Assembly: GCF_001641335.1 (NCBI RefSeq)
Contig: NZ_LVEM01000001.1
Location: forward strand, 1,462,580-1,526,579
From: Bradyrhizobium stylosanthis
Lineage (GTDB): Bacteria; Pseudomonadota; Alphaproteobacteria; Rhizobiales; Xanthobacteraceae
Reading direction: 5' to 3'
DNA length: 64,000 nt
Positions 1 through 9,922 of the stretch are shown one piece after another. Position 1 is the first letter of the stretch; every line of letters begins with the position of its first letter. The translations under genes and the position numbers were made by a program. Below the pieces are notes generated by a model. The model had not been told where the DNA came from. It searched no databases and saw only the letters and a list, made by a program, of their open reading frames with translations.

Positions 1-1328
<1,328 letters not shown>

Positions 1329-1337
1329 CGTTAATCC

Positions 1338-2513
1338 TCATTTTGCCCCCTGTGACGCAGACGACGACTTCCCGGCAGAGCCGTCGCGACTGCTGTGATC
1401 GGCATGTTTCACCGATGTGGAATACATCGGCATCAGCACGCGGAAGGTGGTCTTGCGCGGCTGAGATTCGCATTCGATGATGCCCCCGTGATCGCCGACG
1501 ATCTTGGCGACCAGAGCAAGACCCAGGCCAGAGCCGGTCTGCTTGGTGGTCACGAAGGGATCGAACAGATTGGGCAGAAGATCGTCCGGCACGCCTGGTC
1601 CATTGTCCTTCACGCAGAACTCGAGCGGCAGGGATACCCGGGATTTTTGACCGGGGACTGACAGTCGCACGCCGGGGCGGAACGCGGTGGTGAGCTGGAT
1701 CTCGGCGTCGGGCACGTCGATCAGCGCTTCGGCGGCATTCTTCACCAGATTGAGGAACACCTGGATCAGTTGGTCCTGGTTAGCCAGCACCGGCGGCAGC
1801 GAGGGATCGTAATCCTCGATGAAGCGGATGTTGCGGGCAAAGCCCGACTGCGCCAGCCGCTTCACGTGATCCAGCACGGAATGGATGTTGACCGGCCCGC
1901 GCACCACGGGGCGCTCGTCGCCGAACACCTCCATGCGGTCGACCAGCGTCACGATGCGGTCGGCCTCGTCGCAGATCAGCCGCGTCAGCATGCGGTCCTC
2001 GGACGAGGCCTGCTGCTCCAGTAGCTGCGCCGCGCCGCGGATGCCCGAGAGCGGATTCTTGATCTCATGCGCGAGCATGGCTGCCAGCGCGATCACCGAG
2101 CGCGCGGCGCTGCGGTGGGTGAGCTGACGGTCCATCTTGTCGGCGATGGTGCGCTCCTGCAGCATCACCACGATGTGGCCGGGCCGCTCCGTCAGCGGCG
2201 CCACGTGCAGGTCGACCTGGCGGTCGCCGCCCATGCGGGGCGTGCCGAGATCGACCTTGTATTCGTTGACCGGCGCGTTCGACGAGCGCACCTGGTCGAT
2301 CAGCGCCAGCAAGGGGCTGCCGAACGGCACCAGCTCCTTCAGCGACTGCCGCTTCAGGAACTGCGTCGAGATCTCGAAAAAGGCTTCGGTCGCGATATTG
2401 GCGGCGACGATCTTGCCGTCCGGCCCGATCATCAGCACGGGATTGGGGAGTGCATCCAGGATCGCGTCGCTGTCGGACGGGATCGGCCGACGATGTTCAG
2501 CAGCTGAGCTCAT
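1338..2513 (-). CDS. ntrB: Nitrogen regulation sensor histidine kinase NtrB (NR(II))
   Basis: Cytosolic histidine kinase that phosphorylates or dephosphorylates NtrC according to nitrogen status signalled by PII. It is 391 aa with no membrane segment, as expected. An N-terminal PAS-like sensor covers about residues 15-110. The H-box is [14 protein letters not shown], the N-box [11 protein letters not shown], and the G-boxes are NGPGVPD and [11 protein letters not shown] chose the ATG at 2513 because it overlaps the dusB stop in an ATGA arrangement (translational coupling); an in-frame start 15 bp upstream would run further into dusB. It sits between dusB and ntrC, the classical alphaproteobacterial nifR3-ntrB-ntrC order. 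Confidence 0.97.
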   Translation of the reverse strand: MSSAAEHRRPIPSDSDAILDALPNPVLMIGPDGKIVAANIATEAFFEISTQFLKRQSLKELVPFGSPLLALIDQVRSSNAPVNEYKVDLGTPRMGGDRQVDLHVAPLTERPGHIVVMLQERTIADKMDRQLTHRSAARSVIALAAMLAHEIKNPLSGIRGAAQLLEQQASSEDRMLTRLICDEADRIVTLVDRMEVFGDERPVVRGPVNIHSVLDHVKRLAQSGFARNIRFIEDYDPSLPPVLANQDQLIQVFLNLVKNAAEALIDVPDAEIQLTTAFRPGVRLSVPGQKSRVSLPLEFCVKDNGPGVPDDLLPNLFDPFVTTKQTGSGLGLALVAKIVGDHGGIIECESQPRKTTFRVLMPMYSTSVKHADHSSRDGSAGKSSSASQGAK

Positions 2514-3544
2514 GCAGCAGCGCTCCATGCGAAGTCGTCGAAGGCATCTTGCAGTGACTGGTGGACGAGGCGCGGATCCTCGGAGGTGAGGATCTTCTGG
2601 CGCCAGGCTTTCAGCTTCTCGGCCGGCGCGCGGCCGGCATCGGCCGCGACGTCGAGCGCCCAGCCGAGATGCTTGCGCGCATGCTTGAGACCGACGCGCA
2701 GTCCATAGAGCGCGCAGACGCCTTCATAAAGCGTGCGGACATAATGAAGCTGCGTCGCGAGCGACGGCGCCATTTCCGCCGGCCCGCCATTGAGGCGGCG
2801 GCCGATCTGGCCGGGCAGCCAGGGCTGGCCGTTGGCGCCGCGGCCGATCATTACGGCGTCGGCGCCGGAGGCCTCGAGCGCCGCGAGCGCCTTTTCGTAA
2901 GTGGTGATGTCGCCGTTGACGATGAGCGGGATAGAGATCGCCTCGCGCACGGCGCGGATCGCGTCCCAATCGGCCTCGCCCTTGTAGAACTGGCAGCGGG
3001 TGCGGCCGTGCACCGTCACGAGCTTGATGCCGGCGGCTTGCGCGCGCCGCGCCAGCTCCGGCGCGTTGCGGGTGCGATCGTCCCAGCCGAGCCGCATCTT
3101 CAGCGTCACCGGCACCTTCACCGCCGCGATCGTTGCGTCGATCAGGCTGACGGCATGGTCGAGATCGCGCATCAGGGCCGAGCCGGACTGGCCGCCGGTG
3201 ACGTGCCGGGCCGGGCAGCCCATGTTGATGTCGATGATATCGGCGCCTTCGGCTTCGGCGATCCGGGCGCCTTCGGCCATCCAGTGCGCCTCGCAGCCGG
3301 CGAGCTGGACCACGTGCGGGCCGATTCCGGTCGCTTCGCAGCGCAACCGGGACATCCGGTGGCCATTGGCCAGCTCATCGCTCGCAGTCATCTCGGAGAC
3401 AACCAGACCGGCCCCGAGCTCGGCGACCAACCGGCGGACGGGCGAGTCAGTCACCCCCGACATCGGCGCCAGGAAGACCGGGGTGGCGACTTCAATATCG
3501 CCTATTTTCAACGGCTTAGAGCCGGATATTGCCGGGCCGGTCAC
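2510..3544 (-). CDS. dusB: tRNA-dihydrouridine synthase DusB (NifR3 family)
   Basis: FMN-dependent enzyme that reduces uridine to dihydrouridine in the D-loop of tRNAs using NADPH. It is 344 aa, normal for the family. The FMN-barrel start is [15 protein letters not shown]. The catalytic Cys lies in [12 protein letters not shown], with downstream barrel motifs [14 protein letters not shown] and VNGDI, and [11 protein letters not shown] near the phosphate site. It is the first gene of the dusB-ntrB-ntrC operon and its stop overlaps the ntrB ATG. The 247-bp gap to the divergent ispDF gene (3545-3791) must hold both promoters. The link of NifR3 to nitrogen control is positional; the enzyme modifies tRNA. 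Confidence 0.96.
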   Translation of the reverse strand: MTGPAISGSKPLKIGDIEVATPVFLAPMSGVTDSPVRRLVAELGAGLVVSEMTASDELANGHRMSRLRCEATGIGPHVVQLAGCEAHWMAEGARIAEAEGADIIDINMGCPARHVTGGQSGSALMRDLDHAVSLIDATIAAVKVPVTLKMRLGWDDRTRNAPELARRAQAAGIKLVTVHGRTRCQFYKGEADWDAIRAVREAISIPLIVNGDITTYEKALAALEASGADAVMIGRGANGQPWLPGQIGRRLNGGPAEMAPSLATQLHYVRTLYEGVCALYGLRVGLKHARKHLGWALDVAADAGRAPAEKLKAWRQKILTSEDPRLVHQSLQDAFDDFAWSAAA

Positions 3545-3668
3545 GGGGGTCTCGTCAACTCAGCAGCGCCTCATCGCGCTGGCCATGATCTATCTTGCGC
3601 ACAATTCTTGTGCAGTCAAGCGTCATGCCTACAGTTTAGACAGTTCTGCAAATCTTTCAAGTGCAGTG

Positions 3669-3711
3669 CAGCAAATTGCTGTTTCCCACAATCCGGGGAA
3701 ACCCCCTTTTT
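3669..3711 (+). promoter_or_regulatory. Near-palindrome and short GC hairpin with T-run in the dusB/ispDF divergent region
   Basis: A 13-base near-palindrome CAGCAAATTGCTG (3669-3681) is followed by GGGG-AAA-CCCC(C) and a run of T (3695-3711), about 80 bp ahead of the ispDF ATG. The surrounding 3600-3715 is the most AT-rich part of this gap. It could be an operator plus a weak attenuator-like terminator for ispDF. Only the symmetry is seen in the sequence; the function is a guess. Confidence 0.25.
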
Positions 3712-3791
3712 TTGCGGGCCTGCCGTGCTAGAGGCATGCGGCATCACCCCACTCCCCGACTCTTTCACGAACAACTGAGTATTTGAGTCCT

Positions 3792-4973
3792 ATGGCGAAA
3801 TCACAGCGCACCGCAGTCGTTCTTGTCGCGGCCGGACGCGGCCTGCGCGCAGGCGCCGGCGGGCCGAAGCAGTATCGGACGATCGGCGGCGTGCCGGTGA
3901 TCTTCCGCGCCATGGAAGCGTTCAGCCGCCATCCCGATGTGTTCGCGGTGCAGCCGGTGGTGAACCCCGACGACGCTGCGATGTTCACGGCGGCGGTCGC
4001 AGGATTGAATCACGAGACCCCGGCCAATGGCGGCGCCACCCGTCAGGCCTCGGTGCTCGCCGGCCTCGAAGCGCTGGCCCGGCATAAGCCGGACATCGTC
4101 CTGATCCACGACGCCGCGCGGCCCTTCGTCTCGGCAGGCGTCATCTCGCGCGCGATCGAGGCGGCGAGCCGCACGGGTGCCGCGATCCCTGTCGTTCCCG
4201 TCACCGATACGATCAAGGTCACCGGCGCAAGCGGCGATGTCGAGGACACGCCGGACCGCGCCGCCCTGCGAATCGCGCAGACGCCGCAATCCTTTCGTTT
4301 CGATGTCATCCTGGAGGCGCATCGTCGCGCCGCAAAGGACGGGCGCAGCGATTTCACCGACGATGCCGCGATTGCCGAATGGGCGGGATTGACGGTTGCA
4401 ACCTTTGAAGGCGATGTTGCCAATATGAAGCTCACCACTCCCGAGGATTTCGTGCGCGAGGAAGCGCGCCTGGCTGCCCAGCTCGGCGACATCAGGACCG
4501 GCACCGGTTACGACGTGCATGCCTTCGGCGAAGGCGACCACGTCATGCTCTGCGGCGTGCGCGTGCCGCACAGCAAGGGTTTTCTCGCCCATTCCGACGG
4601 CGATGTCGGCCTGCATGCTCTGGTCGACGCGATCCTCGGCGCATTGGCCGACGGCGACATCGGCTCGCACTTTCCCCCGACCGATCCGAAGTGGAAGGGC
4701 GCCTCCTCCGACCAGTTCCTGAAATATGCCATTGAGCGCGTCGCGGCGCGCGGCGGCCGCGTCGCCAATCTCGAGGTGACGATGATCTGCGAGCGGCCGA
4801 AGATCGGCCCCTTGCGCGACACCATGCGTGCCCGCATCGCCGAGATCTCCGGCGTCGACATCTCCCGCGTCGCAGTAAAGGCGACCACCAGCGAGCGGCT
4901 CGGCTTCACCGGCCGCGAGGAAGGCATCGCGGCCACCGCGAGCGCCACCATCCGCCTGCCCTGGAGCCTGTAG
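3792..4973 (+). CDS. ispDF: Bifunctional IspD/IspF (MEP pathway of isoprenoid synthesis)
   Basis: Fusion of 2-C-methyl-D-erythritol 4-phosphate cytidylyltransferase (IspD, residues 1 to about 230) and 2-C-methyl-D-erythritol 2,4-cyclodiphosphate synthase (IspF, about 235-393). IspD shows the CTP-binding loop [12 protein letters not shown]...GPKQY and the [10 protein letters not shown] and DTIK motifs. IspF begins at [11 protein letters not shown] and carries the metal-binding Asp-x-His and the [12 protein letters not shown] and GDIGSHFPP segments. The length of 393 aa fits the alphaproteobacterial fused form. The ATG at 3792 is preferred to an in-frame TTG 9 bp upstream; neither has a strong ribosome binding site. 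The next gene starts 3 bp after its stop. Confidence 0.97.
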   Translation: MAKSQRTAVVLVAAGRGLRAGAGGPKQYRTIGGVPVIFRAMEAFSRHPDVFAVQPVVNPDDAAMFTAAVAGLNHETPANGGATRQASVLAGLEALARHKPDIVLIHDAARPFVSAGVISRAIEAASRTGAAIPVVPVTDTIKVTGASGDVEDTPDRAALRIAQTPQSFRFDVILEAHRRAAKDGRSDFTDDAAIAEWAGLTVATFEGDVANMKLTTPEDFVREEARLAAQLGDIRTGTGYDVHAFGEGDHVMLCGVRVPHSKGFLAHSDGDVGLHALVDAILGALADGDIGSHFPPTDPKWKGASSDQFLKYAIERVAARGGRVANLEVTMICERPKIGPLRDTMRARIAEISGVDISRVAVKATTSERLGFTGREEGIAATASATIRLPWSL

Positions 4974-4976
4974 ATC

Positions 4977-5585
4977 ATGGCCGGCAGCGACGCACGCGCC
5001 CTCTCCCGCTCGCTGCTCGACCTCTGCCGGATGCGCAAGCTCACGATCGCCACGGCTGAATCCTGCACCGGCGGCCTCGTCGCCGGCGCGCTGACCGACA
5101 TCCCCGGCTCCTCCGACGTCATCGACCGCGGCTTCGTCACCTATTCCAATGACGCCAAGCGCGCGATGCTTGGGGTCGAGGCCAGCACGCTCACCAATTT
5201 CGGCGCCGTCAGCAAGGAGACCGCTACCGCGATGGCGGTCGGCGCGCTGGAGCGCGCCGATGTCGATCTCGCCGTCGCCATCACCGGCATCGCCGGCCCC
5301 GGCGGCGCCACGCCGGGCAAGCCGGTCGGGCTCGTGCACTTTGCCGCCGCCGCGCGCGATGGCCGCATCATCCACCGCGAGCACCGCTTCGGCGCGATCG
5401 GCCGCAGCGCCGTGCGCGCCCGCTCGGTGGTGGAGGCGCTGCGCATGCTGATGGACCTCGCCCGCGGCCCGCAAGTCCAAGCCAAGCCGCAGCGCACCGC
5501 CGCAAGCCGCCTGCGCCCCCGCGTCACCCGCTCGCCGCGCCGGCATGCGGTGAAGCGCAGAACTCCGCGCTCGCCGCGAGGCTGA
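4977..5585 (+). CDS. CinA C-terminal-domain protein (nicotinamide-nucleotide amidohydrolase, PncC type)
   Basis: Predicted to deamidate nicotinamide mononucleotide to nicotinate mononucleotide in pyridine-nucleotide salvage. Only the CinA C-terminal domain is present, without the molybdopterin-binding half. Motifs are ATAESCTGGLVAGALT near the N-terminus, VTYSNDAKRAMLGV, and AITGIAGPGGATPGKPVGLV. The catalytic domain ends near residue 160. The last 40 residues are unusually rich in Arg and Pro (ending RRTPRSPRG), which is not typical. It starts 3 bp after the ispDF stop and is presumably cotranscribed with it. Confidence 0.92.
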   Translation: MAGSDARALSRSLLDLCRMRKLTIATAESCTGGLVAGALTDIPGSSDVIDRGFVTYSNDAKRAMLGVEASTLTNFGAVSKETATAMAVGALERADVDLAVAITGIAGPGGATPGKPVGLVHFAAAARDGRIIHREHRFGAIGRSAVRARSVVEALRMLMDLARGPQVQAKPQRTAASRLRPRVTRSPRRHAVKRRTPRSPRG

Positions 5586-5589
5586 GGTC

Positions 5590-5670
5590 GCAGCCCGGGT
5601 GGAGCGAAGCGCAGTCCGGGAACACTATGTCCGCGGATGCGAATCCCGGATTACGTCCGCTCCAGGCTAC
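5590..5670. repeat. REP-like palindromic repeat, family 1 (copy 1)
   Basis: Imperfect inverted repeat with outer arms GCAGCCCGGGTGGAGCGAAG (5590-5609) and its complement-like TCCGCTCCAGGCTAC (5656-5670), between the convergent ends of the CinA-domain gene and the MscS gene. A second member with the same arm sequence is at 27684-27763. The type is common in bradyrhizobial intergenic DNA, as far as I recall. Confidence 0.8.
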
Positions 5671-5696
5671 GAGATTGCCCAAGCTGATGAGACGCC

Positions 5697-6476
5697 TCAC
5701 GCCGCCGCCAGCAACGCGCTGGCGTGATCGAGGACGCACTGCTTCACCGCACCGGCCTCGGACGGCTTCGCCTTCGCGCTGACCGTCAACTCCAGGATCG
5801 GTGCCGCGGGATTGGCGACATCGAGCACCTTGGTGACGGAGACGGCAGGCTGCGCCTGATGGTCGAGGCGCGCGTCCTTGCGCAATTCCTCCAGGATGCG
5901 ATCGGCCAGCGTATTGGCTGCATTTGCCGGGACCGGAAACGCCACCTTGACCTCGCCCGTGCCGGGATAGGCGCTGTGGTTCACGATCGCCGCGCCCCAG
6001 ACCTGCCCGTTCGGCAACAGGATCTGCGTGTTGTCGGCCGCGACCAGCTCGGTCATGAACAGCGACAACGATCTCACCTTGCCGGCCTTGCCGGCGACCT
6101 CGACGTCGTCGCCGATGTGAAACGGCCGGAACAGCAGCAGCATGACGCCGGCGGCAAGATTGGACAGCGTCCCCTGCAGCGCGAGGCCGATGGCCAACGA
6201 TGTCGCGCCCAGCACGGCGACGAGGCTCGCGGTCTGGATGCCGAACAGCTGCAGCACGGCGATGCCGACGATCGCCAGCACCCCGTAGCGCGCAAGGCTG
6301 CCGACGAACAGGGTGACGAGCGGGTCGACACGGTGAGTGACGCTCAGCATGCGCGTGACGAAACGCTGCATCGCGCCGGACAGATACCAGCCGATCGCGA
6401 GCAGCAGAATCGCGTAGATCGCATTCAGCCCATAGAGAACGAGCGAGGCCTTCAGCGTTTCGAAATTGACGGTCAT
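5697..6476 (-). CDS. Small mechanosensitive ion channel (MscS family)
   Basis: Inner-membrane channel expected to open under hypo-osmotic tension. It is 259 aa, close to the minimal E. coli MscS size. Three hydrophobic segments lie in the first ~125 residues. The third contains the Gly/Ala-rich pore helix ending in SNLAAGVMLLLFRPFHIGD, the hallmark of the family. The cytoplasmic beta domain follows, with LLPNGQVWGAAIVNHSAYP. The C-terminal vestibule region is complete. It is encoded alone, convergent with the CinA-domain gene and separated from it by a REP-like element. Confidence 0.93.
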   Translation of the reverse strand: MTVNFETLKASLVLYGLNAIYAILLLAIGWYLSGAMQRFVTRMLSVTHRVDPLVTLFVGSLARYGVLAIVGIAVLQLFGIQTASLVAVLGATSLAIGLALQGTLSNLAAGVMLLLFRPFHIGDDVEVAGKAGKVRSLSLFMTELVAADNTQILLPNGQVWGAAIVNHSAYPGTGEVKVAFPVPANAANTLADRILEELRKDARLDHQAQPAVSVTKVLDVANPAAPILELTVSAKAKPSEAGAVKQCVLDHASALLAAA

Positions 6477-6579
6477 GGCGGCTCCAACCGGGACAATCGG
6501 TTGAGAACTCGCTGTCGCGCGAAATGATCCCTTCCGGGAACGACGTGAAATCCGGGCATTGCCAGCAGCTATTCCGCCC

Positions 6580-6774
6580 TCACCGGGCGGCCTGCCGCTG
6601 CGGCGTTCGCTCGTTCCGATAGATGACGGGGAGCTTTTGCTCGATCGCCTTCGCGAGGACTGTTCCCGTGGTCCGTCCGAGCTCTTTCGCGATCGTCGTG
6701 ACCGGCTTGGTGCCCGCGAGCTTCCTCAGCCGGTTGAGATCTTCCTCGCTCCACGATTGCTTCCAGCGCGCCAT
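6580..6774 (-). CDS. Small helix-turn-helix (SANT/Myb- or resolvase-like) protein
   Basis: A 64-residue basic protein, start MARWKQSWSEEDLNRLRKLA, which contains WSEEDLNRLRKLA followed by TIAKELGRTTGTVLAKA, the typical two-helix layout of SANT/Myb-like and Hin-type helix-turn-helix proteins. The start at 6774 is preferred because upstream in-frame residues look non-coding and a purine-rich AGGACAG precedes the ATG. It could bind DNA, but its target is unknown. It lies just upstream of mscS on the same strand, 103 bp away. Function unassigned. Confidence 0.65.
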   Translation of the reverse strand: MARWKQSWSEEDLNRLRKLAGTKPVTTIAKELGRTTGTVLAKAIEQKLPVIYRNERTPQRQAAR

Positions 6775-7756
6775 CTGTCCTGGTCCCGCCTCACAAGCCC
6801 CGCGCCCGATTCGGATGTTAGTTGAGCGTCCCACGAAATACATCCCTTGCAGGTGTGCCGCACGCGGCAATGGGTGTTCCGTCACGGCCGGCGTTTTGGC
6901 ACAAACTGCACTTGTCACCGCCGCGCCCACGACATCTGAATTCGTGTTTGTTCATATGCCGGGGTGCGCGCCTGCGCACGCCTACAAGTCCTTGTGCTGC
7001 CCGTCGGGCAAAACACACGAGCATGGGGTCAATTGCCGCCCGCAAAAATATTCCGCTTTACCGAATTTCGGCTTTGACGTAGTCGTGTCTCACCTCATCC
7101 CCTGTCAGAGGGGCGTATCGCGATCGTCACGAGCGCGGGGTGAGCTGCGGTGGACGTGAGTTACATCGGCGCGAAAGGCATCGCAGGGCGGGCAACCGTG
7201 AGCGGTGGCCGCCGCGCATACGACCGGTGTGACCTAGCGTACGGCAAAACCGTGTGGTCCTGGCGCCCGGGGTCTGTGCGCCAAGTCTTGCGGTGATGCG
7301 GCGGCCCGACCGGGCACGCGCATCAGTCATATCGCAAGGCGACGGGGGCAATAGTGCATCGCTCCCCGGGGAGAGCTCGGCATAAGCCGTCAAACCACTG
7401 CGCAGGGAAGGCCGTGTGTTGGGCTTCACCTGTATGCCGCTGTGCAGTTCTTGTTACCACCTTTCGCACAGTGGACCGTGGGTGCCCGGCCGGCACCCGG
7501 TCTTCCCTGCGCCCTCTGACATCGGGGGCGACATGAGCGTGCAAGACTCGGACAGGAGGTGTCGCGAGAGCGCAGCGTCATGTCTGCTTTTCAAAAAGCA
7601 CGCAATTCTTGTCGAATTCGATCAGGATCACAAATGTGCAGACGCGACCAAACGTCGTCTCTCGTGTCCTATCTTGCGCCCGAAAGTATAGACGCAATAA
7701 TGTCGCGCTACGTTGTGATCCGGAATCAACCGGACCCGTTGTGGAGGGCGACGACA
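6775..7756. other. Gene-less region: repeat copy A plus promoter region of the cytochrome cluster
   Basis: No convincing gene. 6982-7520 is the plus-orientation copy of a ~540-bp repeat described separately. 7521-7756 should hold the promoter of the downstream cytochrome/oxidase operon. The small open frames here read through the repeat and have the skewed composition of shadows; I regard them as non-coding. The part around 7030-7080 is AT-richer than its surroundings. Confidence 0.6.
6982..7520 (+). repeat. ~540-bp dispersed repeat, copy A (inverted relative to copy B at 27150-27687)
   Basis: Begins CTACAAGTCCTTGTGCTGCC and ends CCTGCGCCCTCTGAC. Its reverse complement is found at 27150-27687 with high identity over the whole length, with only small indels. 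Conserved sub-blocks include TTTACCGAATTTCGGCTTTG, GGGTGAGCTGCGGTGGACG, CGGCATAAGCCGTCAAACCA and a perfect hairpin GGGTGCC-CGGCC-GGCACCC at 7480-7498. Larger arms GCGCAGGGAAGGCC (7400-7413) and its near complement at 7500-7511 enclose the last 110 bp. No protein is conserved across the copies, which suggests a structured RNA or a non-autonomous mobile element. Confidence 0.85.
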
Positions 7757-8464
7757 GTGTTCGCTCGCGTCGCGGCTTCGGCCGTCGTCATCGTCACTTT
7801 GGCCGCCTTTGATGGCGCGGCTGCGCAAACCGCCAACCAACCGCCGGATACCATGGCGGCGCGGGTGGAGGCGTGCACGCCCTGTCACGGCAACAAGGGC
7901 GAAGGCACCAGCGACGTCTATTTCCCGCGGCTCGCCGGCAAACCCGCAGGCTATCTCTACAACCAGCTTCTCGCCTTCCGCAGCGGCCGGCGCAAATACC
8001 CGCCGATGAACTATCTGCTGGAATTCCTGCCCGATCCCTATCTGGAAGCGATGGCGGAATATTTTGCCGGCGAGCATCCGCCGCTGCCGCAGCCGACGCC
8101 GAGCGAGGTCAGCAAGGAGGTTCTGGCGCAGGGCGAATTGCTCGCGACCAGCGGCGATGCCGGTCGTAACATACCGGCGTGCGTGAGCTGTCACGGCCCG
8201 GGCCTCACCGGCATGCAGCCCGGTATTCCCGGCCTGTTGGGCCTGCGCGCCCCTTATATCAGCGCCCAGCTCGGCGCCTGGCGCTACGGCACCCGCACGG
8301 CGAAATCGCCCGACTGCATGCAGCTCGTCGCCGGCCACCTGACCGAGGCCGACGTGACCGCCGTCGCAGCCTGGCTTGCGACGCGGCCGGCCCCCGCCAA
8401 TCCTGCTCCCGTGCCGAAAGGCACTTACGCGCTGCCGTTCGGCTGCGGCAGCCAGCCCAACTGA
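7757..8464 (+). CDS. Periplasmic diheme cytochrome c (c4-like)
   Basis: Electron-transfer protein with two CxxCH haem sites, CTPCH and CVSCH, about 100 residues apart, as in cytochrome c4. I chose the GTG at 7757 because GGAGG lies 9 bp upstream and the protein then starts with a good Sec signal peptide (VFARVAASAVVIVTLAAFDG, cleavage near AAAQ). An in-frame ATG at 7700 lacks a ribosome site and would add 19 residues. The mature protein is about 210 aa. It is the first gene of the oxidase cluster and ends 8 bp before the next cytochrome gene. It probably carries electrons to the ba3-type oxidase. Confidence 0.88.
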   Translation: MFARVAASAVVIVTLAAFDGAAAQTANQPPDTMAARVEACTPCHGNKGEGTSDVYFPRLAGKPAGYLYNQLLAFRSGRRKYPPMNYLLEFLPDPYLEAMAEYFAGEHPPLPQPTPSEVSKEVLAQGELLATSGDAGRNIPACVSCHGPGLTGMQPGIPGLLGLRAPYISAQLGAWRYGTRTAKSPDCMQLVAGHLTEADVTAVAAWLATRPAPANPAPVPKGTYALPFGCGSQPN

Positions 8465-8472
8465 CGAGGCGG

Positions 8473-9726
8473 ATGATGGGCTCGAAACTGTCGATCGCAT
8501 TCCTGGCACTCGCCGCGCTCACTGGCGTCGCGCAGGCGCAGGACAAGACCAGCGACAAACCCGGCGACATCATCGCGCGCGGCGAATATCTCGCGCGCGC
8601 CGGGGATTGCACCGCCTGCCACACCGCGCCCGAGGGGCGCCTGTTCGCCGGCGGCCGCGCCATGCCGACCCCGTTCGGCACGCTCTACACCTCCAACATC
8701 ACGCCCGATCCGGAAACCGGCATCGGCAAATGGACCGCCGACGATTTCTACAAGACCATGCACAGCGGCCGCTTCCCGGACGGCGGGCTGATCTATCCGG
8801 CGATGCCATTCGCCTCCTACACCAAGGTCACGCGCGCCGACAGCGACGCCATCTTCGCCTATCTGCGCTCGATCCCGCCGGTGAACCAGAAGAACAAGCC
8901 GCACGAGCTGCGCTTCCCCTACGACAACCGCCAGCTCATCCTCGGCTGGCGCACGCTGTTTTTCCGCGAGGGCGAGTTCAAGCCCGATCCGACCAAGTCG
9001 GCCGAATGGAATCGCGGCGCCTATCTGGTCGAGGGCCTCGGCCATTGCGGCATGTGCCATTCGCCGATCAACGCGCTCGGCGGCACCTCGCAATCCGACG
9101 CCTTCAAAGGCGGCCTGATCCCGATGCAGAACTGGTACGCGCCCTCGCTCACCTCCAACCGCGAAGCGGGCTTGGGCGACTGGAGCATCAAGGACATCAC
9201 CGATCTGCTTCAGACCGGCGTGTCGGCGCGCGGCGTGGTCTACGGCCCGATGGCCGAAGTCGTGCACAACAGCCTGCAATATCTCAGCGACGAAGACACC
9301 CGGGCGATGGCGGTGTACCTCAAGGGCATCTCGGAGCCCTCCGCGCCGCCGCCGGCGAGCTCGACGCTGCCGACCACGGAAAGCAGCCTGCTGATCAGCC
9401 TCGGCAAGACCGTCTACGACAAGAACTGCGCGAGCTGTCATGGCGCGCAGGGCGAAGGCAAGCCGCCGCACTGGCCGCCGCTCGCCAACAACCAGTCGAT
9501 CGAGATGCAGTCGGCGGTCAATCCGATCCGCATGGTGCTCAATGGCGGCTATCCGCCCGGCACCAAGGGCAACCCGATGCCGTACGGCATGCCCCCGTTC
9601 GCCGGCATCCTCTCCGACAACGAGATCGCCGCCGTCGTCTCCTACATCCGCACCGCCTGGGGCAATCGCGGCACGCCGGTCTCGGCGCGCGAGGCCAACG
9701 AGCTGCGCTCCGCACCGCTGAACTGA
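8473..9726 (+). CDS. Triheme cytochrome c (alcohol/gluconate dehydrogenase cytochrome-subunit type)
   Basis: A 417-aa exported protein (start MMGSKLSIAFLALAALTG, signal cleavage after AQA) with three haem motifs: CTACH near residue 45, CGMCH near 195 and CASCH near 320. The three-domain layout matches the cytochrome c subunit of membrane-bound alcohol, aldehyde and gluconate dehydrogenases. No dehydrogenase subunit is encoded here, so it may instead deliver electrons to the adjacent oxidase. GAGG lies upstream; either ATG (8473 or 8476) could be used. It sits 8 bp after the diheme cytochrome gene, in the same operon. Confidence 0.9.
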   Translation: MMGSKLSIAFLALAALTGVAQAQDKTSDKPGDIIARGEYLARAGDCTACHTAPEGRLFAGGRAMPTPFGTLYTSNITPDPETGIGKWTADDFYKTMHSGRFPDGGLIYPAMPFASYTKVTRADSDAIFAYLRSIPPVNQKNKPHELRFPYDNRQLILGWRTLFFREGEFKPDPTKSAEWNRGAYLVEGLGHCGMCHSPINALGGTSQSDAFKGGLIPMQNWYAPSLTSNREAGLGDWSIKDITDLLQTGVSARGVVYGPMAEVVHNSLQYLSDEDTRAMAVYLKGISEPSAPPPASSTLPTTESSLLISLGKTVYDKNCASCHGAQGEGKPPHWPPLANNQSIEMQSAVNPIRMVLNGGYPPGTKGNPMPYGMPPFAGILSDNEIAAVVSYIRTAWGNRGTPVSAREANELRSAPLN

Positions 9727-9745
9727 GAGGCGCCAGAGACCCGTC

Positions 9746-9922
9746 ATGATCAATTCGGATCCGCCAACCAGCCCAGCCGCCGCCGATCAGGCCGTCGAGG
9801 AGGTCGTGGCGCAAGGCCCCTCCGGCGCCATCGTGCTCGCGGGGATCGCGACCGCCTGCGTGGTCGCGATGTGGCTCGCCTTCTATCTGTTCGTCTTCCT
9901 GCCGCGCGGGCCGCTGCAATGA
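9746..9922 (+). CDS. 58-aa single-span membrane protein, candidate oxidase subunit IIa/CbaD-like
   Basis: A small gene, ATG at 9746 and TGA at 9920-9922. It encodes a polar N-terminus (MINSDPPTSPAAADQAVEE) and one hydrophobic helix of about 24 residues (AIVLAGIATACVVAMWLAFY and on), ending FLPRGPLQ. Its stop overlaps the start of the subunit II gene in an ATGA arrangement, so it is translationally coupled to the oxidase. In ba3-type oxidases a one-helix subunit IIa supplies the helix that the shortened subunit II lacks; position, size and topology fit that role. The assignment is inferred from context, since sequence conservation of such peptides is low. Confidence 0.75.
   Translation: MINSDPPTSPAAADQAVEEVVAQGPSGAIVLAGIATACVVAMWLAFYLFVFLPRGPLQ

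Noticed and set aside
6823..6957. Short minus-strand frame with two Cys pairs (MNKHEFRCRGRGGDKCSLC)
   Set aside because: No ribosome site and it adjoins repeat DNA; zinc-ribbon look may be chance.
7127..7429. Frames inside the 540-bp repeats (also about 27041-27507) with RCNSRPPQLTPR
   Set aside because: They are readings of a repeat whose copies do not keep one conserved frame; composition is Arg/Pro/Ser-rich and there is no ribosome site.
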